NCBI GenBank assembly: GCA_947683625.1 | Contig: CANTUR010000195.1 | Span: forward strand, 1,798,001 to 1,862,000 | Source: Mallotus nudiflorus | Taxonomy: Eukaryota > Streptophyta > Magnoliopsida > Malpighiales > Euphorbiaceae | DNA: 64,000 nucleotides | Direction: 5' to 3' | Shown: positions 15,001 to 26,487 of the stretch, piece by piece | Layout of the letters: each line of letters starts with the position of its first letter | Numbering within the stretch: the stretch's first letter is position 1 | Notes under the pieces: generated by a model | What the model saw: the letters and a program-made list of their open reading frames with translations, nothing else | Told to the model about the DNA's origin: nothing | Databases searched by the model: none | Translations under genes and position numbers: made by a program

Positions 15001-18000
15001 TATAAGGGTCGAAGTAAGCTTTTATTTGATATATTATGAGCCCTATGGTTTAATTAGAGTTGCCACGACTATCCATTTGAAGCCTTTGTGCACACACCCA
15101 CTTTGCCAAATCCATCCATAATTGCCAATACAGTCTCATCCATAGGGCCCTAAATTTGAACTACTATAAATGAAGTGTGTAGTACCTATTATAGGGATTT
15201 TTATTAATTTATATATTATGGGCTTCGTGGTTCAATCAGGGTTGCCACGAATGTCCATTTGAAGCCCAACTGCGCATACCCACTTTATCAAATTCAACCA
15301 TAAATGACAACGCAGTCTCATCCACAGGCCCCTAAATTTAGCTGCTAGAGATTAAGCATGTAGCGCTTAGTACAGGGCTCTAAGTCAGATTTGATATGAT
15401 ATATTATAAGCCCTATGATTTAATAAGGGCTACCACAACCGTCCATTTGAAACCACACCTGCTTTGTCAAATCCATCCATAAATGCTAATGCAATCTCAT
15501 CCATAGGCCCCTAAATTTGGGCTGCTACAGATGAAGTGTGTAGAGCCCATTATAGGGTATAAAATATCTTTGATTTGATATATTATAGGCCCTGTGGTTT
15601 AATCAAGGTTGCCATGGTCATCCAAATGAAGCCCAAGTGCACACGCCCACTTTGTCAAATCAATCCATAAATGCTAATGCAGTCTCATCCATAGGCCCCT
15701 AAATTTGGATTGTTATAGATGAAGTGTGTAGTTCCCATTATAGGGTCTCACTTAGCTTTGATTTGATATATTATAGGCCTAGTGATTCAATTAGGGTTGC
15801 CACAACTGACCACTTAAAGCCTAAGTGCACACTCTCAGTTTATTAAATCCATTCATAAATGCCAATGAAGTCTCATCCATAAGTGCCTAAATTTGGATTG
15901 CTATAAATGAAGTACATAGCATCTAATATAGGGCTCTAAATCAGCTTTTATTTGATACATTATGGGCCCGTGGTTCAATTGGGGTTGCCCCAACCGTCCA
16001 TTTAAAGCCCAAATGCGCACGCCCACTTTGTGAAATCCATCCATAAAATGTAATCTCATCCATAGTCCCCTAAATTTGGACTGTTACAGATGAAGTGTGT
16101 TGCACCTATTATAGTACACTAAGTTAGCTTTGATTTAATATATTATGGGCCCTATGGTTCAATCGGGGTTGCCATGACCATGCATTAGAAGCCTAAGTGC
16201 ACACGCCCACTTTGTTAAATCCATCCACAAATGCCAATGCAATCTCATCCATAGGCCCCTAAATTTGTACTACTATAGATCAAGTGCACAGTGCCCATTA
16301 AAAGATTCTGACTTAGCTTCGATTTGATATATTATGGACCTCATGGTTCAATCAGGGTTGCCATGACGGTCCATTTGAATCCTAAGTCCGCATGCTCACT
16401 TTGTCAAATCTATTTATAATTGCCAATGTAGTCCCATCCATAGGCCCCTAAATTTGGACTTCTATAGACAAAGTTTATTATAGCCATTATAGGGCTTTAA
16501 GTTAGCTTTGATTTAAAATATTACAGGCTCCATGGTTTAATAAGGGATGCCATGACTGTCCATTTGAAGCCTAAGTGCACACGCTCAATTTGTCAAATCC
16601 ATCCATAAATGCTAATGCAGTCTCATCCATAGGCCCCTAAATTTTAATTGCTATAAATGAAGTGTGTAGCACCTATTATAAGGCTATGAGTTAGCTTTGA
16701 TTTGATATATTATGGGCCTTATGGCTCCATTGGGGTTGCCACAACCATCCATTTGAATCCCAAATGCGCAAACTTACTTTGTCAAATACATCCATAAATG
16801 CCAATGCAATCTCACCCATTGGCCCCTAAATTTGGACTGCTACAAATTAAACATGTAGCACCCACTATAGGGTACTGAGTCAGCTTTGATTTCATATATT
16901 ATAGGCCCTGTGGTTTAATAAGGGTTTCCATGACCATCCATTTGAAGCCCAAGTGTGCACGCGCACTTTGTTAAATCCATCCATAAATGCCAATGCATTC
17001 TTATCCATAGGCCCCTATATTTGGACTGCTACAGATGAAGTCTATAGTACCCACTATAAACCTTTGACTAAGCTTTGATATGATATATTATTGGCCCTGT
17101 GGTTCAATCAAGGTTGCCACAACCGTCCATTTGAATCCTAAGTGCACACTTCCTCTTTGTCAAATCCATCCATAAATGCTAATGCAATCTCATCCATAGG
17201 CCCCTAAATTTGGACTACTACAGATGAAGTGTGCAGCATCCATTATAGTGCACTACATCAGGTTTGATTTGATATATTATATGTCTTATGGTTCAATCGG
17301 GGTTGCCACCACCGTCCATTTGAAGCCCAAGTAAGCATGCCCACTTTATCAAATCAATCCATAAATTCCAATGCAATCTCATATATAGGCCCCTTAATTT
17401 GTTTTGCTATAAAGGAAGCATGTAGCACCTATTATAGGACTCTGAGTCAGATTTGATTTGATATATTATAGGCCCCGTGGTTCAATTGGGGTTGCCACAA
17501 CCATTCATTTGAAGCCTAAGTGTGCACACCTACTTTGTCAAATACATCATTAAAGGCTAACGCAGTCTCATCCAAAGGCCCTAAAATTTGAATTACTATA
17601 GATTAAGTGTATGGTAACTATTATAAGGCTCTAAGTAATCTTTGATTTATATACTATAGGCCCCATGGTTTAATCAAGGTTGCCACAACCATCCATTTGA
17701 AGCCCAAGTGCGCACACCCACTTTGTCTAATCCATCCATAAATGTTAATGCAGTCTCATCCATAAGCCCTTAATTTTGGGCCACTATAGATGAAGTGTGT
17801 AGTGCCCACTATAGAACTTGGACTCAACTTTAATTTGATATATTATGGACCTATGGTTCAATCGGGGTTGCCACGACCATCCATTTGAATCTCAATTATG
17901 CACGCCCATGTTGTCAAGTCCATCCATAAATGCCAATGCGGTCTCATCCATAAGCCCCTAAATTTCACTAATATAGAGCTCTAAGTTAGCTTCAATTTGA

Positions 18001-19882
18001 TATATTATGGGCCCTGTGGTTCAATCACGACCATCCAATTGAAGCCCAAGTGCGCACAACCACTTTGTCAAATCCATCCATAAATGCCAATGCAATTTTA
18101 TCCATAGGCTACTAAATTTGGACTACTATAGATGAGTTATATAGCACCAATTATAATGAACTGTGTCAATTCAATTTAATATAGGGCTCTAAGTCAGGTT
18201 CAATGTGATATATTATGGGCTCCATGGGTCAATTGGGGATGCCACGACCGTCCATTTAAAGCCCAAGTGCACATGCTCACTTTTTCAAATCCATCCATAA
18301 ATGCTAATGTAGTCTCATCCATAGGCCATTAAATTTAGATTGCTACAAATAAAGTATGTAGCACCCACATTAGAGCTCTAACTCAGCTTTTATTTGATAT
18401 ATTATGGACCAAGTGGTTCAATCGGGGTTTCCACAAGCACCCATTGGAAGCCTAAGTGTGCATGGCCACTTTGTTAAATCCATCCATAAATGCTAATGCA
18501 GTCTCATCCATAGGCCCCTCAATTTGGACTACTACAGATCAAGTGTGTAGCACCCATATTAGAGCTCTGACTTAACTTTGATTTGATATATATAGGCCAA
18601 ATAGTTTAATCGAGGTTGCCAGGACCGTCCATTTGAAGCCCAAGTGCACAATCCCACTTTGTCAAATCCTTACATAAATACCCATGAAGTATCATCCATA
18701 GGCCCTTAAATTTGGATTTCTATGAATGAAGTACATAGCATTTATTATAGGTCTCTAAGTCAAAATTGATTTAATATATTAGGGCCTATGGTTCAATCAT
18801 GGTTGCCATGACCGTCCCTTTGAAGCCCAAGTGCACACACTCACTTGGTCAAATCCATCTATAAATGCTAATGCAATATCATCCATAGGCCCCTAAATTT
18901 GGATTGCTACATATAAAATGTGTAGCACCCATTATATTACACTGACTCAGCTTTGATTTGATATATTATAGGCCTCGTGGAACAATCAGGGTTAACATGA
19001 CCATCCATTTGAAGCCCAAGTGTGCATGCCCACTTTATTAAATCCATGCATAAATGATAATACAATCTCATCCATAGGCCCCTAAATTTGGATTGCTATA
19101 GATAATGTTTGTTCTACCTATTATAAGGCTCTAAGTTAGCTTCAATTTGACATATTATGGGCCCTGTGGTTCAATCGGGAATGCCACGATCGTCCATTTA
19201 AAACCTAAGTGTGCATGTCCACTTTGTCAAATCCATATATAAATGCCAATGTAGTCTCATCCATAGGCCCCTAAATTTGGAATGCTATAGATAAAGTTTA
19301 TAATACCCAATATAGGGCTCTAAGTCAGGTTCAATTTGATATAATATAGGCCATGTGGTTCAATCGAGGTTGCCATAACTGTCCATTTAAAGCCCAAGTG
19401 CATACACCCACTTTGTCACATCCATCAATAAATGCCAATACAGTCTCATTAATAGGCCCTTCAATTTGGACTGCTATAGATGAATTTTATAGCACTTATT
19501 ATAGGGCTTTGAGTCATATTCAATTTGATATATTATGGGCCCTGTGGTTCAATCGGGGTTGCATGATCGTCCATTTGAAGCACAAATGCGCATGCCCACT
19601 TTGTCAAATCCATCCATAAATTCCAATGCAATCTCATCCATAGGCCCCTAAATTTGGACTACTACAAATGAAGGATGTAGCACCTATTATAGGGCTCTGA
19701 TTTAACTTTGATTTGATATATTATAGGCCTTGTGGTTCAATCAAGGTTGAAACGACTGTCCAATTGAAGCCCAAGTTCAGACACCTACTTTGTCACATAC
19801 ATCCATAAATGCCAATGCAGTCTCATCCATAGGCCACTAAAATTGGACTGCTATAAATTAAGCGTGTAGCACCCATTATAGG
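1..19882 (+). repeat. 189-bp satellite array, segment 1 (about 105 monomers)
   Basis: Head-to-tail monomers of about 189 bp, all in one orientation. The landmark ctttgtcaaat recurs at 562, 751 and 939, spacing 189 and 188. Landmarks in order are ctttgtcaaatccatcc, ataggcccctaaatttgg, tatagggctctgagtcag, tttgatttgatatattatg, ggttcaatcggggttgcc and ccatttgaagcccaagtg. Copies differ from each other by very roughly 10-20 percent by eye, mostly by transitions, many at CpG positions. Small internal deletions occur near 7205, 8130, 10450 and 17960. Only two truncated 113-bp monomers occur here (junctions near 1587 and 3219). The array runs off the left end of the window and is cut on the right by the retrotransposon at 19883. 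There is no gene in this stretch. Reading frames of 60-90 codons arise because 189 is a multiple of three. The monomer length is close to a plant nucleosome repeat, which is usual for centromeric and subtelomeric satellites. I do not recognise the family. Confidence 0.97.
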
Positions 19883-20276
19883 TGTAAGCACCCAATTTCA
19901 GGATGTGATTGTGCACAATTGCGATGTAAGCCCCTATGATGAAATTTATTCAAAAATTGAACTTGGTTGTTGATTTTTTGCACTTTAAGGACTAAATTGT
20001 AACATTTTTTAGGATTTGATTGCAAATAAGTAATTTTTCAGGGGTCTTTTGGTAATTAAAAGTTAAAAAAAATTTTAGGACTGGCATTGTGTAATGTCGG
20101 TCGGCATTGCACAGTGCCAATGCGCAATAATTCCATTTTTTGACTTTTTTGCGTATTTTTCCTTATTTTTATTGATTTTTTTCAGTGTTTTGATTGGTTG
20201 AAAATTCAAATTTTTATCTAATAAGGTTTTTTCAAAAAAAGAAACGCAGAATATATTTTTTTGAAATAAACAAACA

Positions 20277-20359
20277 CTATCTGATATGATCAGATAGGTT
20301 TGTTCCTCCTTTGGAGGAAGTTCAGTACGTGCAGACTTTGCATTTAAAGGCAAAGTCTG
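20277..20359 (+). promoter_or_regulatory. Three consecutive inverted repeats in the LTR promoter zone
   Basis: IR1 (20277-20297) is CTATCTGAT-atg-ATCAGATAG, perfect 9-bp arms. IR2 (20303-20319) is TTCCTCC-ttt-GGAGGAA, perfect 7-bp arms. IR3 (20332-20359) has perfect 10-bp arms CAGACTTTGC and GCAAAGTCTG around the loop atttaaag, which looks like a TATA-type element. The 3' LTR keeps all three. The placement in the LTR, upstream of a likely start site, fits binding sites for dimeric proteins or a cruciform or RNA hairpin. The function is inferred. Confidence 0.6.
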
Positions 20360-21114
20360 TATGCATGCGAGGAAGGGGTTTTTTGGGCTGGAGGATTTTT
20401 TACAAATGGAAGATAAAAAAAACATTGATTTCCTCTGTTCTTTAAAAAACCCTAGTTTGGCAGTTCATTTGAGGAAGAAGATACAACAATTCTTTAGTCT
20501 CAGTCCATAATCAAATCAACACTGAGTCAATTTCAACGGTGAAAATCCTGATCTAAGGGGCCGAAAAAGGGCATATGCATAGCATTGATTTTTTCTTTCT
20601 TCTTTTCTATGATTTTTATTCATTTCATTAATTGTTTTATTACTTAATTTCACTACTAATTTGATTGCTTTTTTTTTTTTATGTCCGTATGTGGATTAAA
20701 GAGGAGGATACCACCTATGTTTAATTGAACAGAAGATCCATGGAATGCCATTGATGAACCTGTACTGTTTTAATAATAGTTCTTAGGATTTTAATTTTTG
20801 TTCTGCATTTTGGTATCCTGTGTAGTTTATTTTAATTTATGGGTGTATAATTATTTAATTTTAATTCTGTACGTAGTTTGTAATAGCCCAGTAGTGAGAA
20901 TAGTGAAAGACTTAAATTTATGTATTTTAAAATTGATTAGTAATTAGGTTCAATTGGATAAAAAAATTAATTAAAATCAATGGTGGCGATAGCTTAAATT
21001 AGGGTTTGCATGTAAGTAATTTAGGGTTTTTTTAGCAAATCATTATAATATTTGGTTGATTTATTTTTTGTGTTTTATTTATTTTGGGCTTGTTTTCTAT
21101 GTTTTCTTAATATG

Positions 21115-21450
21115 TTTTTGGGCCCCAAGCCCATGTTTAGGTCTAACCCACTTAATAAATAGGCTTAAAAATGATTTAGGTTTTTTTAAAATCAACTTAG
21201 GCCCATTAGGTTAATTAGATTTTAGGCCCGCTTAGTTAATTAAAATTGTTTAGACTTAGCTCATCCCACTTAATTTCATTTCTTTTAAAATAAATAGACC
21301 TAGGCCCACATTCCACTTAAAATAAAACCATATTAGACTTAGGCCCACTAATTTAATTTTTCTTTAAATTGAATAGACTTAAGCCCATCTCTTAGAATGA
21401 CTAAAAAATAGATTTAGGCTCATTAATTAATAAAATGTAGGCCCACTTTT
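21115..21450 (+). repeat. Degenerate ttaggcccac-type motif repeats in the LTR
   Basis: Within the downstream part of the 5' LTR a motif close to cttaggcccactaa recurs about eight times at irregular spacing of 25-60 bp in an A/T-rich background: near 21145, 21197, 21222, 21300, 21337, 21370, 21415 and 21440. It lies in the portion missing from the truncated 3' LTR, so it cannot be checked against the second copy here. A role in RNA processing or packaging is possible, but none is shown by the sequence. Confidence 0.55.
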
Positions 21451-21906
21451 ATTCTATTTCAATTGTAAATGAAATGTAGATTTAGCTAACTTTTTTTAAT
21501 AAAATTAACATAGTTTAGACTTAGGGACAACACAATCTTGAGTGCATTTTTTACTTGTAATTTTATTGACTTGTTGCCTTTTTAGATAGATGGATGTTAA
21601 TTAGGGTTTAATAAAATTACATGTAATTAGAGGATGAAATAATTATTTATAAAATTATTCTAAATGAACACGAGACTAAGAGAAGTTAGTATTCCGTATC
21701 CAAAATCTCCTAGTTGTGGTGCTAATTTTCTTTTAGAGAATCGAGTACCACCAATTAAATTGTCCTAGCTATTACCCTGGGTGTTGACTCCTCATCTCCA
21801 TGCCATGTCTTTATGACAGTGGTTAGTGTGTTCTCTAAGGCCCTAAGCCTAAACAATGTCGCGGTTGCTAAAATCTTGGATGCGTGCTAAACCCCGCTGT
21901 CTATAG

Positions 21907-21924
21907 TGGTGGCTCCACTGGGGA
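21907..21924 (+). other. Primer-binding site, tRNA-Arg-like
   Basis: TGGTGGCTCCACTGGGGA lies just after the 5' LTR end. It starts with TGG, as a site complementary to a tRNA CCA tail must. It resembles the tRNA-Arg-type primer sites of Ogre/Tat elements, which read roughly TGGCGACTCnGCTGGGGA, with two or three transitions. This fixes both the LTR end and the + orientation. The match is from memory of the family, not from alignment. Confidence 0.75.
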
Positions 21925-22924
21925 TAAGAGATATTGATTCTACTTGTGTTCTTTAGAATTATTTTATCAATTATTATTTCATTCTTGTATTCATTCTGCA
22001 TGTCCCTACTAAACCGATGGTGTTGGTTTATGATTCCATGATTCCACTAGCTTCATGGGGTTATAGATTGGCTAACCATCACTCTTAGCCTTAACTCAGT
22101 TCAAGAGAGATTACCAGGCTCATCTGACTAGGGTCTATAACCCAAGTCCCTAAGGGGGGTAATCTTCTCTCGAGTTGGTAAAGGATGCTGGGCCCCTCTG
22201 ACCTTGGCCTATAACTCAAAGTCCATAATAGAGAGCATCTTGCTAAGGGAACTTTAACTTTTCACCGGACCCTAAGCACATATAATGGCCTAGTTACTTG
22301 CCCTAGGATCTTCACCCAAAGTTCTTGTTTGTTTGAATTTCCATGAGGTATTTCTATTTATAAAAGCCTAGGCCTATACCTTTGGAGCTCATTCAGGCTA
22401 ATAAGGATTAGGCTAGACCTTTATATTTAGAAATGCTGCTTCTGTGCTTTTTCTTTTAAGAGAGATCTGGCATGCGCGTTGGCTCTTAATGTCCCCTGTT
22501 GATATGAAGGCCAAGATAAAAAATCCTAGGAAAATAAACTCAACATTGAACATGTGTGTGGGAGGAATAAGGTTGGAAGGTTTATGCTTGCATGTTGCTT
22601 ATTGATTGCTTCTTGATACTTGCTACTTGCTAAGTGCTTGCCTGCTAGTTGTTGCATAAACACATGCATCATGCATACATGCATACATATAGTCCATGTA
22701 TCATACTAATACCTTGTTTTGCAGCCATCATAGATTCATCCGGGTCTTCTTGTGTCTGGGGACGAAGAGGTGGCAGATTGACCAGCGTTGATTTAAGTCC
22801 ATAGTCTATAGCTCAAGGCATTCTTCACAGACTGAAGAGACTAGAGGGGAGTCCAATTAACCCACTATTCCTATAAGCTGAATCAGCTCAGATTGAACAG
22901 AATGAAATGGAATAACTACCAGAG
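21925..22924 (+). other. Untranslated leader between primer site and gag
   Basis: One kilobase with no sustained open frame. It contains a near-repeat about 80 bp apart (tctgactagggtctataaccc near 22126 and tctgaccttggcctataactc near 22196) and runs of catgcatacatgcatac near 22668-22685. Long leaders are usual in Tat-lineage elements, and some carry an extra upstream ORF. None is recognisable here. Confidence 0.7.
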
Positions 22925-24254
22925 ATGTGGAACTTAGAGGACCTTAAGGCAGCTTTGATGGATGACATGAAAGCTATGATGCAAGATGAACTGAGACAGG
23001 CTTTGGCCGGACTAGTGCAACCTGTTGTTGGACAACCACCTGCTATTGTTATTGAACAACCACCAGCTATTATTATTGAACAACCACCTATTGTAGGAGC
23101 TCCACTTGTTGCTCCTCCACCTACTACTAACAATGCTGGGGGCAATCTGCTCTTAGAAATGTGCCTACTACTGATGTGAGAATGGGAGATATTGAAAACT
23201 ACATGGTAGAAAAGGCGAAGAGAGAGTCACATGAATTGGTTCAAGACCTTGAGTCTAAGCAAATGCAAGCATTGACTTATAAAATGTCCAAGATGGAAGA
23301 GCTAATTAGAGGACAAGGAATGGGATATTCTTTTGACTTTGATGACATGCTGCAAATGGAGGGAGATAAGCTGCTTGAAAAATTCAAAATGCCTCAACTA
23401 CAGAAGTTTGATGGGAGAGGAGATCCAAGGATTCATTTGAGTCAATACACCTTAACCATGAGCACTACTAAAGCACCATTGTCAGTAGTTGCTAGGCTGT
23501 TTGTGTTATCCCTGGAAGGAATGGCTGTGAACTGGTACCATGGGTTAGAAAAATCTGTTAGATCTGACTTGAAGGAACTATGTACTGCATTCTTGAAACA
23601 ATATGATTATAACACTTGATTGCAAGTGTCAATTAGGGATTTGGAGTTGGCTAAGCAAATATCAAATAAGTCCTTTTCTGATTCCTTAACTCATTTCATG
23701 AATAAAGCAGGGATGATGAAAAACAAGCTTACTGAGAAGGATCAAGTTAGAATGATAGTTCATAATGTGTCACCTAATTTGGTTAAGAGGTTACAAATGA
23801 TGAATCCCAAAACCTTTATGGATTTGTATGATGATGGGTTACAAGCTGAGGAAATTGAGAGTGAGAAAAAGAAAACTGTTAGAGGCATAGGAAATCGAAA
23901 CTACCCAACTGGGGGGACAGATAAGGAAGTGCTAGCCAAGTTATAGAGGTGCGTGCATTTTAGCAACCTTGAAGGTTCTCCAATTTCAACCAACCACTCT
24001 CCAAAGTCCTAGAGAGGCTAGTCCAAAAAGGCTTGCTCCGACCCTTAACCTTTTCCAAACACATGAATCTAAATCTCCTTGGCTATGATCCAAATAGTTA
24101 CTGCAAGTTTCAACAAGTAGCTAGCCATTCCACAGATACCTGTATCCACCTAAAACATGAGATCCAAAACCTGATAGACTCTAGAAAAATCACCAACCCT
24201 AAGAAATCCAATTCCAACTCAAACACCAGAAATAACTCTTTCCCAGATTACTGA
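22925..24254 (+). pseudogene. gag: gag polyprotein (capsid region and Cys/His tail), broken
   Basis: Structural Gag of the retroelement. The first ATG (22925) opens MWNLEDLKAAL and leads to a proline-rich segment with repeated EQPPAI units. The frame shifts near 23150 into the capsid domain (about 23350-23900), with the retrotransposon Gag features FDGRGDP, then LEGMAVNWYHGL and FLKQYD. A TGA at 23617-23619 interrupts it, probably a decayed CGA. A second shift near 23950 leads to the tail (24033-24254), which holds a variant Cys/His motif: C at 24102, H at 24126, C at 24141, followed by LKHEIQNLID. In Tat-type Gag this motif normally has an extra His after the first Cys, here Gln. Known role of the family: virus-like particle assembly and RNA packaging. 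It cannot make intact Gag. Confidence 0.88.
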
Positions 24255-24281
24255 AACGTTCCACCACCAGCCACCATGATG

Positions 24282-24960
24282 ATCAACTCAGGGGTTAACA
24301 AAGAAGAAGTGCTAAGATCCTTTGAGGACCTAAACCTTATACCCAATAAAGAACCTTTCAGACAGTCATAAAGAGGAGTAGAAGGCTTATTGGGCCAACC
24401 CTCAGGCAAGTTTGATTACAAAGTATTCCACTTAAAATCACCCTATGCTAATATCCCTATTGAATCAATTAAGCCCTCAGGTTAGGGAGATGAGTTTGAT
24501 AACAAGCCAATAATAGAAGAGCCTAAAATTCTTGAGCAGTCACTAAGACGAGTTGAAGATCTGTTAGGATAACCTTTAGGCAAGTTCGATTATAGAGTAT
24601 TCTATTCTAAACCCATTTCTGCTGACATCCTCATTGAATCGATTATGTTGACAGGATGGGGTGATGAGTTTGAGGAAGATGAATTATTAACCCCAAAATT
24701 TTCCCAAGAAGGGGTTGAAGAGCTACTAAGTCAACATATGGACAAGCTGAGGGAGTTGAAGGGAAAAGAAACATACATAGTGGAAGTTTGGAAAAACGGG
24801 AAAAGACAACGGATTATTAGGGCCGTTGACATCTAGTATGATTCTGATAAAGAAAAACCCATTGGAGTCAATGTATGGAGTGATACTCCAAATTTGAATC
24901 ATGTCACTAGAAGTGGGAAGAATTATAAAGTAGAAGAAAAGAAAACATAAAGTGTAATAG
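24282..24960 (+). pseudogene. gag-protease linker with a duplicated 55-residue module
   Basis: Frame continues from the gag tail. Two tandem copies, offset by 165 bp (55 codons), are marked by GKFDYKVF (24414 onward) and GKFDYRVF (24579 onward), each preceded by a RGVEGLLG or RRVEDLLG segment and followed by IPIESI or ILIESI. Each copy contains stops. Further stops are TAG at 24837-24839 and TAA at 24948-24950, just after the HVTRSGKNY segment. That segment in Tat-type polyproteins lies shortly before the protease. I recognise no catalytic domain. The A/G-rich, acidic composition suggests a disordered linker. Confidence 0.7.
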
Positions 24961-25832
24961 AAAGAGAAGATGCAAAAAATGCAGAAGTAGAGGAAGCACA
25001 GAAGGAGGATATGATTTTGGAACAACTCAAGAAGGCTAAAGTGAGTGTGAGCATCTGGGAATTACTAATGCATTCGGGTAGTCATAGAAGGGCTTTGGTT
25101 AAAGCTTTGTCAAATATGAGCATTAAAATGGCAGCTACGCTTGAGGCTATGGTAGCAAAGGTAATAGAAAAGAAACATGGGCTGATAACATTCTCGGATG
25201 AAGACTTGCCTTTGGAAGGAAGAAATCATAATAAAGGATTATTTATCCCAGCTGAAGTAAAAGGGAAGAGAACCAACTTTATAATGGTGGATGATAGTTC
25301 AGCTATAAATGTATGCCCGCTAAAGATCCTACCTAATGTGGGTCTGAAAGTAGATGACTTGACGGCTTTAAACCTCATTGTCAGAGCTTACGATGATAGT
25401 ACGAGGAATGTGGAGGGAACATTTCAGGCTTTGGTCAAAACAGGGCCCGTAGAGTCGACTGTTGAATTTACTATGCTGGACATCCTTGTTACCTATGCCC
25501 TGCTGTTGGGAAGGCCATGGTTTCATGCCTTAGGAGGAGTACCTTCAACAGTGCACCAAAAAATAAAATTCCCTTATGAAGGAGATGTCGTGACAATAGA
25601 AGTTGGAACCAATGTAGCTGTGGCAGCCATAATTGATAAACATAAGCAAGTATGTGTTCCGCCTAGCTTCCAAGTTGTTGGAATATTTAATGAGATGGAT
25701 CCCAGGGTTCCAAAAATGATGGAAAACATGAATTATCAACCTGGACAAGGGCTCGGGAAGAATGAACAAGCAAGCCCTAAGCCCCTAAACATTAAAACCC
25801 AGGACCATACGAAGGGTTTGGGATATACTTAG
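24960..25832 (+). pseudogene. pol (PR): Retropepsin protease with C-terminal G-patch-like segment
   Basis: The longest sense-strand open stretch, about 290 codons. It begins with ILEQLKKAKVSVSIWELLM, a typical Tat-lineage segment before the protease. The aspartic protease core follows: the active-site region reads VDDSSAINVCP (DDSS at 25290-25301), where the family has D-x-G-S. The Gly to Ser change (GGT to AGT, one transition) removes a conserved active-site glycine, so catalysis is doubtful. The LLLGRPWFHALGGVPS flap-side segment and HQKIKFP are intact. After it, around 25710-25780, is ENMNYQPGQGLGKNEQ, a G-patch-like glycine motif known downstream of PR in this lineage. The family role is cleavage of the Gag-Pol precursor in particles. 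Confidence 0.87.
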
Positions 25833-26487
25833 GTAGGATCGACTAGTAGAAGAGCAAAGAACAAGGAGAAAGCAAAAAGAAATAAGCCCTTGGGAAGGAT
25901 TGGACCACTAAGTGAAAATTTCATCAAGCCAGGGGAAGGCAAGTATTATCTGGGCACCAAAGAATCTATTAATATGGCTAGAAAAGATGTCCTTGGGTTT
26001 GAGGTCTTCAAGGAGTAGATTGTGGAAAGCCTAGTGGCCAACAACAAAGAGGAAGTCATGAAGCAAGTAACTGAAAGGATGGGTGATGATGTTGTTGAGG
26101 AGTTGCTGTGTTTGCCACTTGAGAAGGAGCCACCCCAGGACTTAGCTACTGTCATTAGTGATAGTCTCATTGATGTTTTTTATGAAGAAACTGATGTAAT
26201 AACATCCGGTCTTTATGCGGACGAAGATGTTTTTTTTTTCTATGGTCAATGATATGAATACTGGTTTTGCTTACTTGTGTGATGTGCATCCTGATGGTTC
26301 TGTGCATTATAATTTTGATCGATCATGCATGTTTGACATTAATTCAATTCAATTTGATTCATTTAACAGGGGCACAAATGATAATCCAAAGAACATTTCT
26401 ATATCACAAGATGTAACTCCAGAAGAGAGAAAATTTTTTGAGAGAATATTAACAAAAAGGAAGGTAGTATTCGCTTGGACTTATTAA
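25833..26487 (+). pseudogene. Protease to reverse transcriptase connector
   Basis: The frame of the protease continues past a TAG at 25833 and another near 26016 (after GFEVFKE), then shifts by one at the run of eight or more T near 26230-26239. After the shift come DVHPDGSVHYNF and the segment DVTPEERKFFERIL that lies before RT in Tat/Ogre polyproteins, ending at TAA 26485-26487 after VVFAWTY. The T-run is a likely slippage site for the one-base change. No separate function is known. Confidence 0.75.

Larger units (their letters stand above)
19883..21905 (+). repeat. 5' LTR of the Tat-type element (about 2.02 kb)
   Basis: It starts with TGTAAGCACC, matching the start of the 3' copy at 35687, right after satellite sequence. 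The end at 21905 (gtctata) is set by the primer-binding site two bases further on. The expected terminal CA reads TA, one transition away. Homology to the 3' LTR covers 19883-21028 only, because the 3' copy is broken there. The LTR holds a promoter-like zone with three inverted repeats (20277-20359), an ATTTAAA in the loop of the third, T-rich stretches, and a possible AATAAA at 21154. No protein is encoded. An antisense frame at 20075-20425 is low-complexity chance. Confidence 0.88.

Noticed and set aside
1..19882. ggttcaatcgg in each monomer resembles a tRNA B box, suggesting a tRNA-derived origin or Pol III promoter
   Set aside because: The final CC of the B box is GG here and there is no properly spaced A box. 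Similarity over nine bases is weak.
20075..20425. Antisense 116-codon frame in the 5' LTR
   Set aside because: Lies in a T-rich LTR and overlaps the inverted repeats. No recognisable domain, and low complexity.
19883..21028. A 1.15-kb LTR ending at 21028, where the two LTRs stop matching
   Set aside because: No primer-binding site follows 21028, and the sequence there is not TG...CA. A good primer site at 21907 supports a 2.02-kb LTR and a truncated 3' copy.
22888..23145. Antisense 85-codon frame over gag
   Set aside because: Mirror image of the proline-rich gag repeat. Composition is explained by the sense strand.
24726..25025. Antisense 99-codon frame opposite the protease linker
   Set aside because: Hydrophobic low-complexity reading of A/G-rich sense coding sequence, with no homology I recognise.
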